Shown here piece after piece: positions 46,180-54,012 of a stretch of DNA of 64,000 bases. A model generated the notes under the pieces. That model saw only the letters and a list, made by a program, of their open reading frames with translations. It ran no database searches and was not told the DNA's origin. The stretch's first letter is position 1. Each line of letters starts with the position of its first letter. This stretch comes from Parvularcula sp. LCG005 (GTDB lineage: Bacteria > Pseudomonadota > Alphaproteobacteria > Caulobacterales > Parvularculaceae), in NCBI RefSeq assembly GCF_032930845.1, contig NZ_CP136758.1, positions 2,805,001-2,869,000 of the forward strand, read 5' to 3'. The translations under genes and the position numbers were made by a program.

Positions 46180-47139
46180 TCAGTATCCTGGCTGGCCGCG
46201 AACGACACTGCCGCTCGTGGCATAGGGCCGGTCGTAGCCATAGCTGTCATAGCGATAGGCAAAGACGGCGCGGCACCCATTGTCGACCCAGACGCCACCC
46301 CGGGTAATGCCCCAGTCGCGGCCACGGCGACAATTCGAGTCGGACCGTACCCGTTGCAGCCGCACATCATAGGCGCCCCGTGGGACCGCGCAGCTGCGGT
46401 AACGGTAGTCTGTCGACTCGCAGGACAGCGATACGAACTCGTCCCGACCGTAATCGTCATAGCCGTAGTCATCATAATATTCGACGTAACCGAAGTTCGC
46501 GCGGCACCCATTGGTCACCCAGACACCGCGGGACGTAATGCCCCAGTCGATCCCTTCACGGCAGCGATAGCCGCTGACAGGGCCGAGATAGCGAATGCGT
46601 TCATACCGGCCAGAAATCGTGCAGACCTGCCGCCCCGCCCCGCGTGAGTAGCAGGTGATCTGGCGATCACGCTGGCGGACCACCCGTGGGCCGCGATTAT
46701 TATTGCCGCGGCGGTCCCAGTCGCGCTGGTCACGGCGATCCCAGTCCCGCTGATCACGGCGTGAGTCATATCGCTGGTCACGGTCACGACGATTATCATT
46801 CCGGTCGTAGCGGTCGCGATCGCGTCGATCGTCATTGCGCCCGCGATCATCCCGGCGGTCATTGTCGTTCCGGCCCCGATCGTCGCGATCCCGGTCATTA
46901 TTGTCCCGACCACGATCGTCCCGGCGGTCGCCGCGATCATCGCTGCGACGATCATCGCCGCGCCGGCTATCCTGGGGCACGGCCCGAGGATTCTGTGGGC
47001 GCTCCGCTCTGTCGCCTTTGTCGGCTTCGCGTTCGCGTGCTTTTTCCTGTTGTCCTTCAACGGAGCGTGGCGGTGCGGCAATCGCCGTTCCACCCATCAG
47101 AAGGGCCGACAGGCCCGCTATGATAATCAGGGGTTTCAT
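46180..47139 (-). CDS. Secreted DUF3011 protein with Arg/Asp-rich linker
   Basis: 319 residues from ATG 47139 (GGAGG upstream). Signal peptide to about residue 22, then about 90 residues made almost only of Arg, Asp and Asn (57-148). Two DUF3011-like repeats then follow, each with Cys, a WGIT motif, GVWV and NGCRA (RCREGIDWGITSRGVWVTNG and the matching C-terminal copy). The cysteines suggest disulfides. DUF3011 has no known function. The charged tract is low-complexity and likely disordered. Confidence 0.86.
   Translation of the reverse strand: MKPLIIIAGLSALLMGGTAIAAPPRSVEGQQEKAREREADKGDRAERPQNPRAVPQDSRRGDDRRSDDRGDRRDDRGRDNNDRDRDDRGRNDNDRRDDRGRNDDRRDRDRYDRNDNRRDRDQRYDSRRDQRDWDRRDQRDWDRRGNNNRGPRVVRQRDRQITCYSRGAGRQVCTISGRYERIRYLGPVSGYRCREGIDWGITSRGVWVTNGCRANFGYVEYYDDYGYDDYGRDEFVSLSCESTDYRYRSCAVPRGAYDVRLQRVRSDSNCRRGRDWGITRGGVWVDNGCRAVFAYRYDSYGYDRPYATSGSVVRGQPGY
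46696..46971 (-). repeat. Arg/Asp-coding low-complexity tract
   Basis: Codons for residues 57-148 of the DUF3011 protein, rich in RDD, DRR and DNR units. It includes a tandem pair of DQRDWDRR (46708-46755) that is also a DNA-level direct repeat of about 24 bp. Prone to length change by slippage. Confidence 0.75.
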
Positions 47140-47405
47140 CACCTTCCTCCTTCAAGTTGTGCTTAAGAAGCGGTGAAATTGTGGTCGAAATGGGGCTGTG
47201 ATAGCGCTCCTATTGTATCAAAGCGTATCCTGAAAAGGGATTTTGGCAGCTGAGCAAAGATGTGACCGATTACATTGAGCATTCAGCGGCTGACAGAAGG
47301 AAAATCGCGAAGATCATCCTCCCTGTCCAGCGCCGATTTCCAGATCAGTTGCGATACGCAGGCGTCACTATTTGTCTGTTGCAGTGCAATATTTCTGGTC
47401 TTTGC

Positions 47406-48146
47406 TCAATAGGGTGACAGCGCTCCCTGTTGTCCTTGCATTTGCCCCTGCATCTGGCCTTGCATCTGACCCTGGCCCGGCATCATCGTTGGCAGGCCGA
47501 CCGATTGCCATGCCTCAAGACCGCCGCGATACCACAGGACATTCGTGAAACCGGCATTGGCCGCTCTCAACGCCGCATTGTACGACATCCAACAATAGGT
47601 AGACTGACAATACAGGATGATGGGAACATCTTTTCGCCCCTGTGTGGCCTGGGCCAGCTGATTGGCAAACTGTTGCTGCACCTGATCATTGAAGCTGCCA
47701 GGCTGCGCAGCGTAGCTCGCCGGCAAGGCACCGGGCAGGGTCTGCTGCGCACCCAGAACATCGACGAGCACATAAGGCATCGATTGCCCCAGCACGAGTT
47801 CAACCACGCCCTTGGTCGTGATGACCTGTCCACCCGGCAAGGTCGTCGGTGTGAGCCCGTGGAACGCGCCATTATGCAATTGCGCGGTAGGCTGAACACC
47901 GAAGTCCTGACGCTCCTGCGCCATCATGCTGTCGAGCTTGGGACCAATCGCCTGCAAAATTGCCCGCGGATCCTGCTGCATCGGTGCACCGCCATTATTG
48001 TTGCCATACGGCGTACCCGGCTGCTGCGGATAGGGATTTCCCGCGCCGCCGCCACCGGGGAAGGTGTCTTGGGCAAAAGCGGTGGGTGCGGATAGCGACA
48101 GGACGCAGGCGGACAGAATGAGCCCGCATTTAGACTGAAATGACAT
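47406..48146 (-). CDS. Secreted rhodanese-like protein
   Basis: 246 residues with a signal peptide (to SAPTAFAQ) and a Gly/Pro/Gln/Asn-rich linker. A rhodanese-like domain follows, ending with PIILYCQSTYCWMSYNAALRAA and FTNVLWYRGGLEAWQSVGLP. The Cys of YCQSTYC is the likely active-site residue. The tail has three MQGQ repeats encoded by 12-bp units at 47437-47472. It may handle sulfane sulfur in the periplasm; function unproven. Start ATG 48146, 3 bp from the stop of the upstream secreted protein. Confidence 0.85.
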   Translation of the reverse strand: MSFQSKCGLILSACVLSLSAPTAFAQDTFPGGGGAGNPYPQQPGTPYGNNNGGAPMQQDPRAILQAIGPKLDSMMAQERQDFGVQPTAQLHNGAFHGLTPTTLPGGQVITTKGVVELVLGQSMPYVLVDVLGAQQTLPGALPASYAAQPGSFNDQVQQQFANQLAQATQGRKDVPIILYCQSTYCWMSYNAALRAANAGFTNVLWYRGGLEAWQSVGLPTMMPGQGQMQGQMQGQMQGQQGALSPY

Positions 48147-48148
48147 GA

Positions 48149-49255
48149 TCAATATTCCTCTCTTTGCATTTCGGTACCGTCGACACCCGTATCGAGATAG
48201 GGGTCGAATGATGGGCTATCGGTCACCACGAAACCGCCATTCTGCAGTTCGTAGGCACGATCATAGGCATTGGGCAGTTTCACGACTTCGCCATAGCCAG
48301 TCACGTATCCCTGCTGCTCGAGGATCATGTCCGTGGTCCGGGCCTGCATGCTGTCCTCAATGGCGCTGCGGTCCATATATCCCTTGTGCTGAATATCGCT
48401 GATTTCGCTGTAGGTCTTGTTCAGCTGCGCCTGAGCGGAGACGCCCGATGGCCGTGCTGCACGACGCGAACGGTTGACCTTCGCATAATAGGCGGCCATG
48501 CGCCTTTCATAGCCGGGATCGAATTGCAGCGACCGGCGCACCTGCTCCATCAGATTGAAGTCGAGCTGGCCGTTGGGCGCCTTCAGTCCGATGACGCCGA
48601 AACTTGTCGCGCTCATGATATAGCCGCCCATGCCACCATTCATGTCGACCGTTGGTGTACGCATGAACTGCACGATCGTCATCAGGCTCTCGCGCATCTC
48701 CTTGCCATTCATGTTATAGGCAATGAGGGCTTCGACCGCTTCAAACCGGACCTGCATCCCGCCCGGCAATTGCTGACTGCTGATGGCCTGCTGCATCTGT
48801 GCCGTCGCATCGGGCCTTGGGCGCATGCCGATGATCCGGACGCCGGGCCGACGCGCAGTGATGACCATTTGAAGATAGGAGGGGGCGTCGAAAACCCGGG
48901 CCGCCGGACAGCCGGTGCCGCCCGAATTCGCAAATTGCGGCATCTGGTCCAGCATGGATCCCCAATACCATGTCTCTACCGGGAAAAAGACGATCTGTCG
49001 GTCGCTGCCATCATTGGCACTGGCCTGCCATTCAGCCTGGTTGGCCGAAGATGAGCATGTGGTCTGGCGCCATTTGACGCCGCCGGTCAGATCCCAGCCC
49101 TGTGGAATACCCACGGTGAACGCCGGGATCGGTCGCTCAAACCCATTCACATCAAGGATGGTCTTGGTCTGGAGCGGCTGTGCGATAGATTGGCCGCAGA
49201 TCAGGCTGGCGCAGGCGACTGACAGTACAAGGCGAATTTTTCTGAGCGGTCCCAT
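48149..49255 (-). CDS. Secreted protein of unknown function
   Basis: 368 residues with a signal peptide (to SIAQP). The N-terminal domain has AFTVGIPQGWDLTGGVKW, a layout seen in proteins with a signal-linked sandwich fold; the C-terminal half is helical with RRAARPSGVSAQAQL. No family recognised. ATG 49255 is preferred over 49261 because GGGGAG sits at better spacing. Directly upstream of the rhodanese-like gene, so probably co-transcribed with it. Confidence 0.8.
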   Translation of the reverse strand: MGPLRKIRLVLSVACASLICGQSIAQPLQTKTILDVNGFERPIPAFTVGIPQGWDLTGGVKWRQTTCSSSANQAEWQASANDGSDRQIVFFPVETWYWGSMLDQMPQFANSGGTGCPAARVFDAPSYLQMVITARRPGVRIIGMRPRPDATAQMQQAISSQQLPGGMQVRFEAVEALIAYNMNGKEMRESLMTIVQFMRTPTVDMNGGMGGYIMSATSFGVIGLKAPNGQLDFNLMEQVRRSLQFDPGYERRMAAYYAKVNRSRRAARPSGVSAQAQLNKTYSEISDIQHKGYMDRSAIEDSMQARTTDMILEQQGYVTGYGEVVKLPNAYDRAYELQNGGFVVTDSPSFDPYLDTGVDGTEMQREEY

Positions 49256-49343
49256 TGGCATCTCCCCGCGGGAAGATGTCCCGCTAATTCTCCTTGCGAG
49301 AGAGGGCGGGAAAGCCGGTCAAAGCGATGTGCGTTTTTTGCGG

Positions 49344-50024
49344 TCAGCTCGCGGAAACAACCACGCCCGGCATGATGGCCGCAATCATGACCGCCGTCTG
49401 AACCGCACGGATGGCGTCGACCGCAGCCGTGGCGGCCAGATGATCCCCTTTGGAAATCTCCTTGATCCGCGCCTTGTGCTCTTTCAGCAGGGCGGTATCG
49501 AAGTTGAGGCGGAGCAGGCCGGTCTGGTTCGCCAATGCGATCAGAACCGCATCCCGCGGTGACACCATGCCGGTGCTGAACATGGCACTGGCGAGGCGCT
49601 CTTTTAGTCGCAACTCAGCGCTCGGGTCCATTTCCGGGTAAACCGTGCGCTCGAAGAACCACAGATATTTCTGCCGTTCGCGCGTCAGCACATGCTTTTG
49701 GACGAGCGCTTCGCTGACGGGCTTTGAGATGCCGGAGCGGCTGCCAATCCGCTGCACCCACGTCTTGGCCTGCCCCTCAAGCCCTTTGGCTCGGATGATT
49801 TCCAGACAGCGGTCCAGAAACACATCTCCGGTCCGCCCTTCGGGCTTCACGGCGAGCTTGTTTTTTTCTCCCGGCAGTTCGTACACGATCCCGCGCAGCA
49901 GAAGTTCAGACAGGCCGGCACCCGCCAGAGCCATATCCACAAACTGTCCGCGTTTCACGCCCTTGCGGTCGCTCAGCGCCAACAACATCAGTTCTTCGGG
50001 CAATGTCAGGTCACTACTGGCCAT
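49344..50024 (-). CDS. Bacterial GOLPH3/VPS74 (GPP34) family protein
   Basis: 226 residues. The start DLTLPEELMLLALSDRKG is the GPP34 signature and the rest is helical with the hydrophobic hairpin-like end VQTAVMIAAIMPGVVV. Eukaryotic GOLPH3 binds PI4P and retains Golgi glycosyltransferases; the role of bacterial versions is unknown. A role in membrane binding is possible but not shown. Single gene, 118 bp from the divergent CXXC gene. Confidence 0.85.
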   Translation of the reverse strand: MASSDLTLPEELMLLALSDRKGVKRGQFVDMALAGAGLSELLLRGIVYELPGEKNKLAVKPEGRTGDVFLDRCLEIIRAKGLEGQAKTWVQRIGSRSGISKPVSEALVQKHVLTRERQKYLWFFERTVYPEMDPSAELRLKERLASAMFSTGMVSPRDAVLIALANQTGLLRLNFDTALLKEHKARIKEISKGDHLAATAAVDAIRAVQTAVMIAAIMPGVVVSAS

Positions 50025-50141
50025 GATGTCCCCTTTTTGCTTGTCCTCTCAAAGACATGGGGTTGCTTCAATTTGAAGCAATAGGCGCTTGACGATCTGC
50101 CGGCCCGGCGCAATGCAGCAGGCCAGCTAGAGGAGACACCT

Positions 50142-50369
50142 ATGCCGCAATTTGAAATGAAGGTTCTGCCGCCGGAGACGGTGAAGGGCAAAGAGGTTCT
50201 GGAACATGTGGCCGGTTCGCCCGCCCGTGAAGGCGGCGGTGACGAGACCTATCGTTGCGGCAACTGCAAAACCAAGCTGCTGGTCGATGTCGACCACCAC
50301 GACGCCCACGGGGTGATCGTGAAATGCGGGAAATGCGGGAAATACAATATTGAGCCGCATCATCACTGA
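50142..50369 (+). CDS. Small zinc-ribbon-like protein
   Basis: 75 residues with two CXXC pairs: YRCGNCKTKLL and VKCGKCGKYN, spaced 21 residues, and a His-rich end (EPHHH). Probably binds one zinc. AGGAG lies just before the start. No known family name; it may act in RNA or protein binding. It lies 30 bp from the ffs RNA gene on the other strand. Confidence 0.78.
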   Translation: MPQFEMKVLPPETVKGKEVLEHVAGSPAREGGGDETYRCGNCKTKLLVDVDHHDAHGVIVKCGKCGKYNIEPHHH

Positions 50370-50399
50370 AGCGCCCATGGTGAGCCGATCTAAGGAAAA

Positions 50400-50498
50400 G
50401 GTGGAAAGCCAACGCGACCCGAAGCGGAAACTCGTTGCGGCTGCTTCCTTCCGGACCTGACCGGATTGGCGAGACGCTCGCCCGCGCGGCCTTCCACG
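50400..50498 (-). ncRNA. ffs: Signal recognition particle RNA (4.5S-like)
   Basis: The minus strand reads GGTCAGGTCCGGAAGGAAGC, the invariant apical part of bacterial SRP RNA. Terminal stem arms GTGGAAGGCC and GGCTTTCCAC (plus 50401-50410 and 50488-50497) close a roughly 98-nt hairpin, and CTTTTCC follows as a T-rich end. Works with Ffh in co-translational membrane targeting. It is transcribed opposite to both flanking genes. Exact ends are inferred. Confidence 0.95.
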
Positions 50499-50501
50499 GC
50501 C

Positions 50502-50530
50502 TATATCGCGACACCGTCGCATGGATGCAA
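50502..50530 (-). promoter_or_regulatory. ffs: Promoter of ffs
   Basis: On the minus strand TTGCAT (plus 50525-50530) and GATATA (50502-50507) are 17 nt apart, placing the transcript start at the first bases of the SRP RNA stem. Confidence 0.65.
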
Positions 50531-50573
50531 GCCCCAGCCGGGCAGAACTTGTCCCGTCATCACAAGGCTTGCT

Positions 50574-50602
50574 TTGATTTGCTTTACAAACTGGTGTAAT
50601 AA
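50574..50602 (+). promoter_or_regulatory. Promoter with start at the ATG (leaderless)
   Basis: TTGATT (50574-50579), a 17-nt spacer and TAATAA (50597-50602) form a good sigma-70-type promoter. The transcript would start about 7 nt later, at or next to the ATG at 50609, so the mRNA for the membrane protein is likely leaderless. Confidence 0.6.
50584..50599. promoter_or_regulatory. Palindromic operator on that promoter
   Basis: TTACA-N6-TGTAA sits in the spacer and overlaps the -10 element. A repressor bound here would block the promoter. The winged-helix protein encoded in the same unit is the natural candidate. Confidence 0.5.
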
Positions 50603-50608
50603 GCAGGC

Positions 50609-51238
50609 ATGAATCCAGATCCCACTCGCGACGACCTGCAGTTTCTCCGCGCCATCAGCGAAGAGGGACGTCATGCGCCCCTGCTTGGCGGACGCTTTCT
50701 GACGTTGTGGGGCGCGCTGATTTCCGTCGCCTATGTGGGTGAATATGCCATCCTGTCCGGGCGGTTCGGCCTCCCGCCGATCAGCATGTTGATCTTGTGG
50801 GTGACCGTCATGGGCGCAGGGTTCCTGGGACAGCGCCTGCTCGTCCCCACCATTCGCGACAAGCCGGGGCGTGAAGCCTTCGCCAACAAGGTGGAAAAGC
50901 TGATCTGGGTGGCCGTCGGCATGAGCATTGCGGCCTATGCCATCGGCACTGCATTTGCCACGAGCATGGCCGGGGCGCCGGTCATTCTTTTCGACATGAT
51001 CCTGGCCGTCGCCTTTGGCGGCTACGGGGCTGCGCATTATGTCATGTCGCGGATCGCCCGCGCCCCATGGATGACCTATGCCGCCCTCGGATCATTCTTG
51101 GCCGCTTTTGTCGTGCCGTTCCTGGCGGGACAACCTGTCCTCTACCTGTTCGCCGCCGTCGTGGTCATACTGGTTGCCGTCGTGCCGGGGGTCAAACTCC
51201 TGATGGCTGAGCCCCCCTCACTGCCGGAGGACGCATGA
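50609..51238 (+). CDS. Integral membrane protein of unknown function
   Basis: 209 residues with about six hydrophobic segments (roughly 31-50, 56-75, 96-113, 121-142, 150-168, 170-190) after a soluble N-terminus of 30 residues. No family recognised. It is coupled by ATGA overlap to a winged-helix regulator, a known type of two-gene unit in which a repressor controls its membrane partner. Confidence 0.82.
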   Translation: MNPDPTRDDLQFLRAISEEGRHAPLLGGRFLTLWGALISVAYVGEYAILSGRFGLPPISMLILWVTVMGAGFLGQRLLVPTIRDKPGREAFANKVEKLIWVAVGMSIAAYAIGTAFATSMAGAPVILFDMILAVAFGGYGAAHYVMSRIARAPWMTYAALGSFLAAFVVPFLAGQPVLYLFAAVVVILVAVVPGVKLLMAEPPSLPEDA

Positions 51239-51540
51239 TCATGGCGGGATTTGACGCTGGAAATGTTGATGAGACCATTCACGGCCGCTTGCGCCTCGGG
51301 ATCATGGCGTATCTGACCTCGGTCTCACCAGCGCCGTTCACCGAGTTGGCCCATGTCCTCGAAGCGACCAACGGCAATCTGTCCGTGCACCTGCGCAAGC
51401 TTGAGGAAGCCGGATATGTGACGACGGAAAAAGGGTTCGAAAGCCGGCGGCCCCTGACCCTGGTCCACCTGACCGATAAGGGGCGCGAAGCGTGGGCCAG
51501 CTATCTGGAAGCCCTGAAACCCCTGTTCCCCGACCTGTAG
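51235..51540 (+). CDS. Winged-helix transcriptional regulator
   Basis: 101 residues with a single winged-helix domain: FTELAHVLEATNGNLSVHLRKLEEAGYV is the HTH, followed by LTLVHLTDKGREAWASYLEAL as wing and dimer helix. Similar small proteins (HTH_27/HTH_34 type) repress their own operon. It starts inside the preceding gene by 4 bp; a second ATG at 51241 is possible. Candidate for binding the palindrome at 50584. Confidence 0.88.
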   Translation: MIMAGFDAGNVDETIHGRLRLGIMAYLTSVSPAPFTELAHVLEATNGNLSVHLRKLEEAGYVTTEKGFESRRPLTLVHLTDKGREAWASYLEALKPLFPDL

Positions 51541-51549
51541 ACCGGGGCG

Positions 51550-52953
51550 TCAGGCCACCTTCGCTGAGACGGTGGCGGACGTACCGCATAATCGGACGAG
51601 CTCGGCGACAAGGTCCCGCTCCTGCAACGGTTTTGGCAAATAGCCGTCAACGCCCATGTCGAGATGACGTTGCCGGTCGCCGGACATCGCATCCGCTGTC
51701 AGCGCTACCACCGGCACCCGCGCCCATTCTTCATTAGACGAACGAATTTGCCTGATCGTTTCCGGTCCGTCCATGACCGGCATGTGCATGTCCAGCAGTA
51801 CGACATCAAACTCTTGTCTCCGCAACGCATCGAGCGCTTCTTTGCCATTGGTGGCTTCGACCGGGATGATACCGAACGGCTTGAGAAAAAGAGAGACGAT
51901 ATGACGATTGATCTGCATGTCATCGACCAGCAATATTTTCAGATTGGCGTCCCGAAGTGCGGTCCGCTGATCAATTGCTTCGACATCAATCGTCTGCACG
52001 CCCGGCGCCGAGTCAGCCGTCCGGGCCTCCGCGCCAAATGTCAGGACAAAGACTGAGCCGCGCCCCTTTTCACTGACGGCCCAGGCATCCCCTCGCATCT
52101 TTCGAGCCAGACGCCGGGTAATGGAAAGACCAAGGCCTGTGCCGCCATGACGACGGGAGGTGGTCTCGTCCGCCTGCTGAAACGGTTTGAACAGGGCCCC
52201 GAGCGTTTCGGCATCCATCCCCTCACCAGTGTCGCTGACCAGCACCTCGATTCGGAAAGCCGAGGCTCCTTCGGGCACAGCCGTGACGGCGACGTCCACA
52301 TGGCCGGCCGCTGTGAATTTGACGGCATTGGAGATGAGGTTGGATAGACATTGCTGATAGCGGACGGCATCGATCTGAACATATGCCGGGACTGAGGGAT
52401 GAACCGCTACATTCAGCTGCAGGCCCTTTTCATTTGCGGTTGGCGTCCACAGCTTTCTGATCCGCGCCATGATATGCCGCAGATCCGTCTGGGTGGGGAC
52501 AATATCCATTTTTCCCGCCTCGATCTTTGACAGATCGAGAATGTCATTGAGGAGCGATAGAAGGGTTTCTCCGCATTCAACGAGGGTCGTTAAATAGTCG
52601 CGCTGGTCGTCCTTCAGTGACGTCTGCAGCAGAACCTGTGCCATGCCCAGAATACCGTTCAGCGGTGTGCGGATTTCGTGGCTCATATTGGCCAGAAAAG
52701 ACGACTTGGAACGACTGGCAGTCTCAGCCGCCTGTTGCGCTTCGGCCATGAACCGATTTTTCGTCTCAAGGTGCGCAATCATCTGGTCGAGCTGGTCGGC
52801 CATCCGGCGACTGGACAAATCTGTACGCTGCTGTTCCTCATCATATTGCTGATAGGCGGCATTCACGAGGCGCAGCAATTGCGTAAGATTGACCGGTCCG
52901 CGACCATAGCCCACCTCGTCCAACTGCTGTCGCAAGAGCGGATGATCGATCAT
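51550..52953 (-). CDS. Hybrid histidine kinase with receiver domain
   Basis: 467 residues, no membrane helix. An N-terminal helical coiled region (about 1-80) leads to the dimerisation/phosphoacceptor His92 in SHEIRTPLNG. The catalytic ATP-binding part has NLISNAVKF, GEGMD and GGTGLGLSITRRLARKM. The C-terminal receiver contains the phosphate-accepting Asp in DVVLLDMHMPVMDG near residue 392 and KPL at the end. A soluble hybrid sensor; there is no output gene next to it, so a phosphotransfer protein elsewhere may be needed. Confidence 0.93.
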   Translation of the reverse strand: MIDHPLLRQQLDEVGYGRGPVNLTQLLRLVNAAYQQYDEEQQRTDLSSRRMADQLDQMIAHLETKNRFMAEAQQAAETASRSKSSFLANMSHEIRTPLNGILGMAQVLLQTSLKDDQRDYLTTLVECGETLLSLLNDILDLSKIEAGKMDIVPTQTDLRHIMARIRKLWTPTANEKGLQLNVAVHPSVPAYVQIDAVRYQQCLSNLISNAVKFTAAGHVDVAVTAVPEGASAFRIEVLVSDTGEGMDAETLGALFKPFQQADETTSRRHGGTGLGLSITRRLARKMRGDAWAVSEKGRGSVFVLTFGAEARTADSAPGVQTIDVEAIDQRTALRDANLKILLVDDMQINRHIVSLFLKPFGIIPVEATNGKEALDALRRQEFDVVLLDMHMPVMDGPETIRQIRSSNEEWARVPVVALTADAMSGDRQRHLDMGVDGYLPKPLQERDLVAELVRLCGTSATVSAKVA

Positions 52954-53127
52954 TTACCAGGTCTCCCCGTCGCCTGTTCGTTTCAAATCTTGCCAGCGCA
53001 AGCTGCTGGGCGGTCGTCAGAGCCCCCAAGGCTGACGGGTGTAGGCGATCAAACTTAACCTAAGGTTGCATTTCGTGGGGGGCGGTGTCGCATTGCCTCC
53101 CTTCCCTCGACGGCGCATGAAACGCGA

Positions 53128-54012
53128 ATGTTCGACAACCCCAACAATTTTGCTGATTACCCGCTCGACCGGATGGGCGTGCAGCGGAAAGACCCGGCAT
53201 TCCTCAATGGCCTGCAACGCGATCCGGCCTCACTGGCCATGCTCGTCTGTGGCCGGTCCGTCGCGATCCAGAACGGCAGCCTCCACTGGCACTCTCTGCG
53301 CTCCCCTGATCTGCCCCCCTCATTGGACGGTCCGCTATTTCTGGGCATGGACGGGCATGTCGCGAAATTTGCGATCGCTGTGACGGAAGAAGACGCTGAC
53401 ACGCTGGCAAACCTGCAACCGCTGCGTGATGTCTTGGCTGACCTGTCACCGACACAGGCGGCCGTGGCCGGACATGCCCTGTGGCTCACTGGCTGGCATG
53501 AGCGACATCGCTATTGCGCGCGACACGGGGATCTGACGGAAATTGCCGATGGGGGCGCCAAACGCGTCAATGTCAGGACGGGAACCGAGCATTTCCCCCG
53601 GACCGATCCGGTCGCGATCACCCTGCCCATTCACGAAGATTCTGTCTGCCTGGGTCGCGGGCCGCTTTTTCCGCCCGGTGTCTATTCGGCTTTCGCTGGC
53701 TTCCTTGAGCCATGCGAGACGCTCGAGGCCTGCGCCGCGCGGGAGGTGGAAGAAGAGGCCGGTCTGACCCTGCACACACTACGCTATTGTTTCAGCCAGC
53801 CCTGGCCATTCCCCTCATCCCTGATGGTGGGGTTTCTGGGCTGGACCAATGACCGGGAATTGACCCTCGACCCCACAGAGATCGAGGCAGCGCGCTGGCT
53901 GTCCCGCCAACAGGTCAATGCCCTGCTGCGCGGTGACATTGTCGACGACGTTCAGATCCCCCCGCCCTTCACCATCGCGCATCAATTGTTGAAGGTCTGG
54001 GCCGAGCGATAG
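53128..54012 (+). CDS. nudC: NADH pyrophosphatase (degenerate zinc ribbon)
   Basis: 294 residues. The Nudix box runs from GFLEPCETLEACAARE to EEEAGL around residue 190-212, and the NudC signature SQPWPFPSSLM follows. Hydrolyses NAD(H) or removes NAD caps from RNA in E. coli. The central zinc-ribbon is broken: YCARHGD has one Cys then His, and the later pair reads RVNVRTGTEHFPRTDP without Cys, so zinc binding looks lost. Convergent with pheA, overlapping its stop by 31 bp. Confidence 0.9.
   Translation: MFDNPNNFADYPLDRMGVQRKDPAFLNGLQRDPASLAMLVCGRSVAIQNGSLHWHSLRSPDLPPSLDGPLFLGMDGHVAKFAIAVTEEDADTLANLQPLRDVLADLSPTQAAVAGHALWLTGWHERHRYCARHGDLTEIADGGAKRVNVRTGTEHFPRTDPVAITLPIHEDSVCLGRGPLFPPGVYSAFAGFLEPCETLEACAAREVEEEAGLTLHTLRYCFSQPWPFPSSLMVGFLGWTNDRELTLDPTEIEAARWLSRQQVNALLRGDIVDDVQIPPPFTIAHQLLKVWAER

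Noticed and set aside
47251-47408. Inverted repeat TGAGCAAAGA / TCTTTGCTCA about 140 bp apart
   Set aside because: Ten matching bases at this distance are likely chance; one arm includes the stop of the rhodanese-like gene and there is no sign of a mobile element between them.
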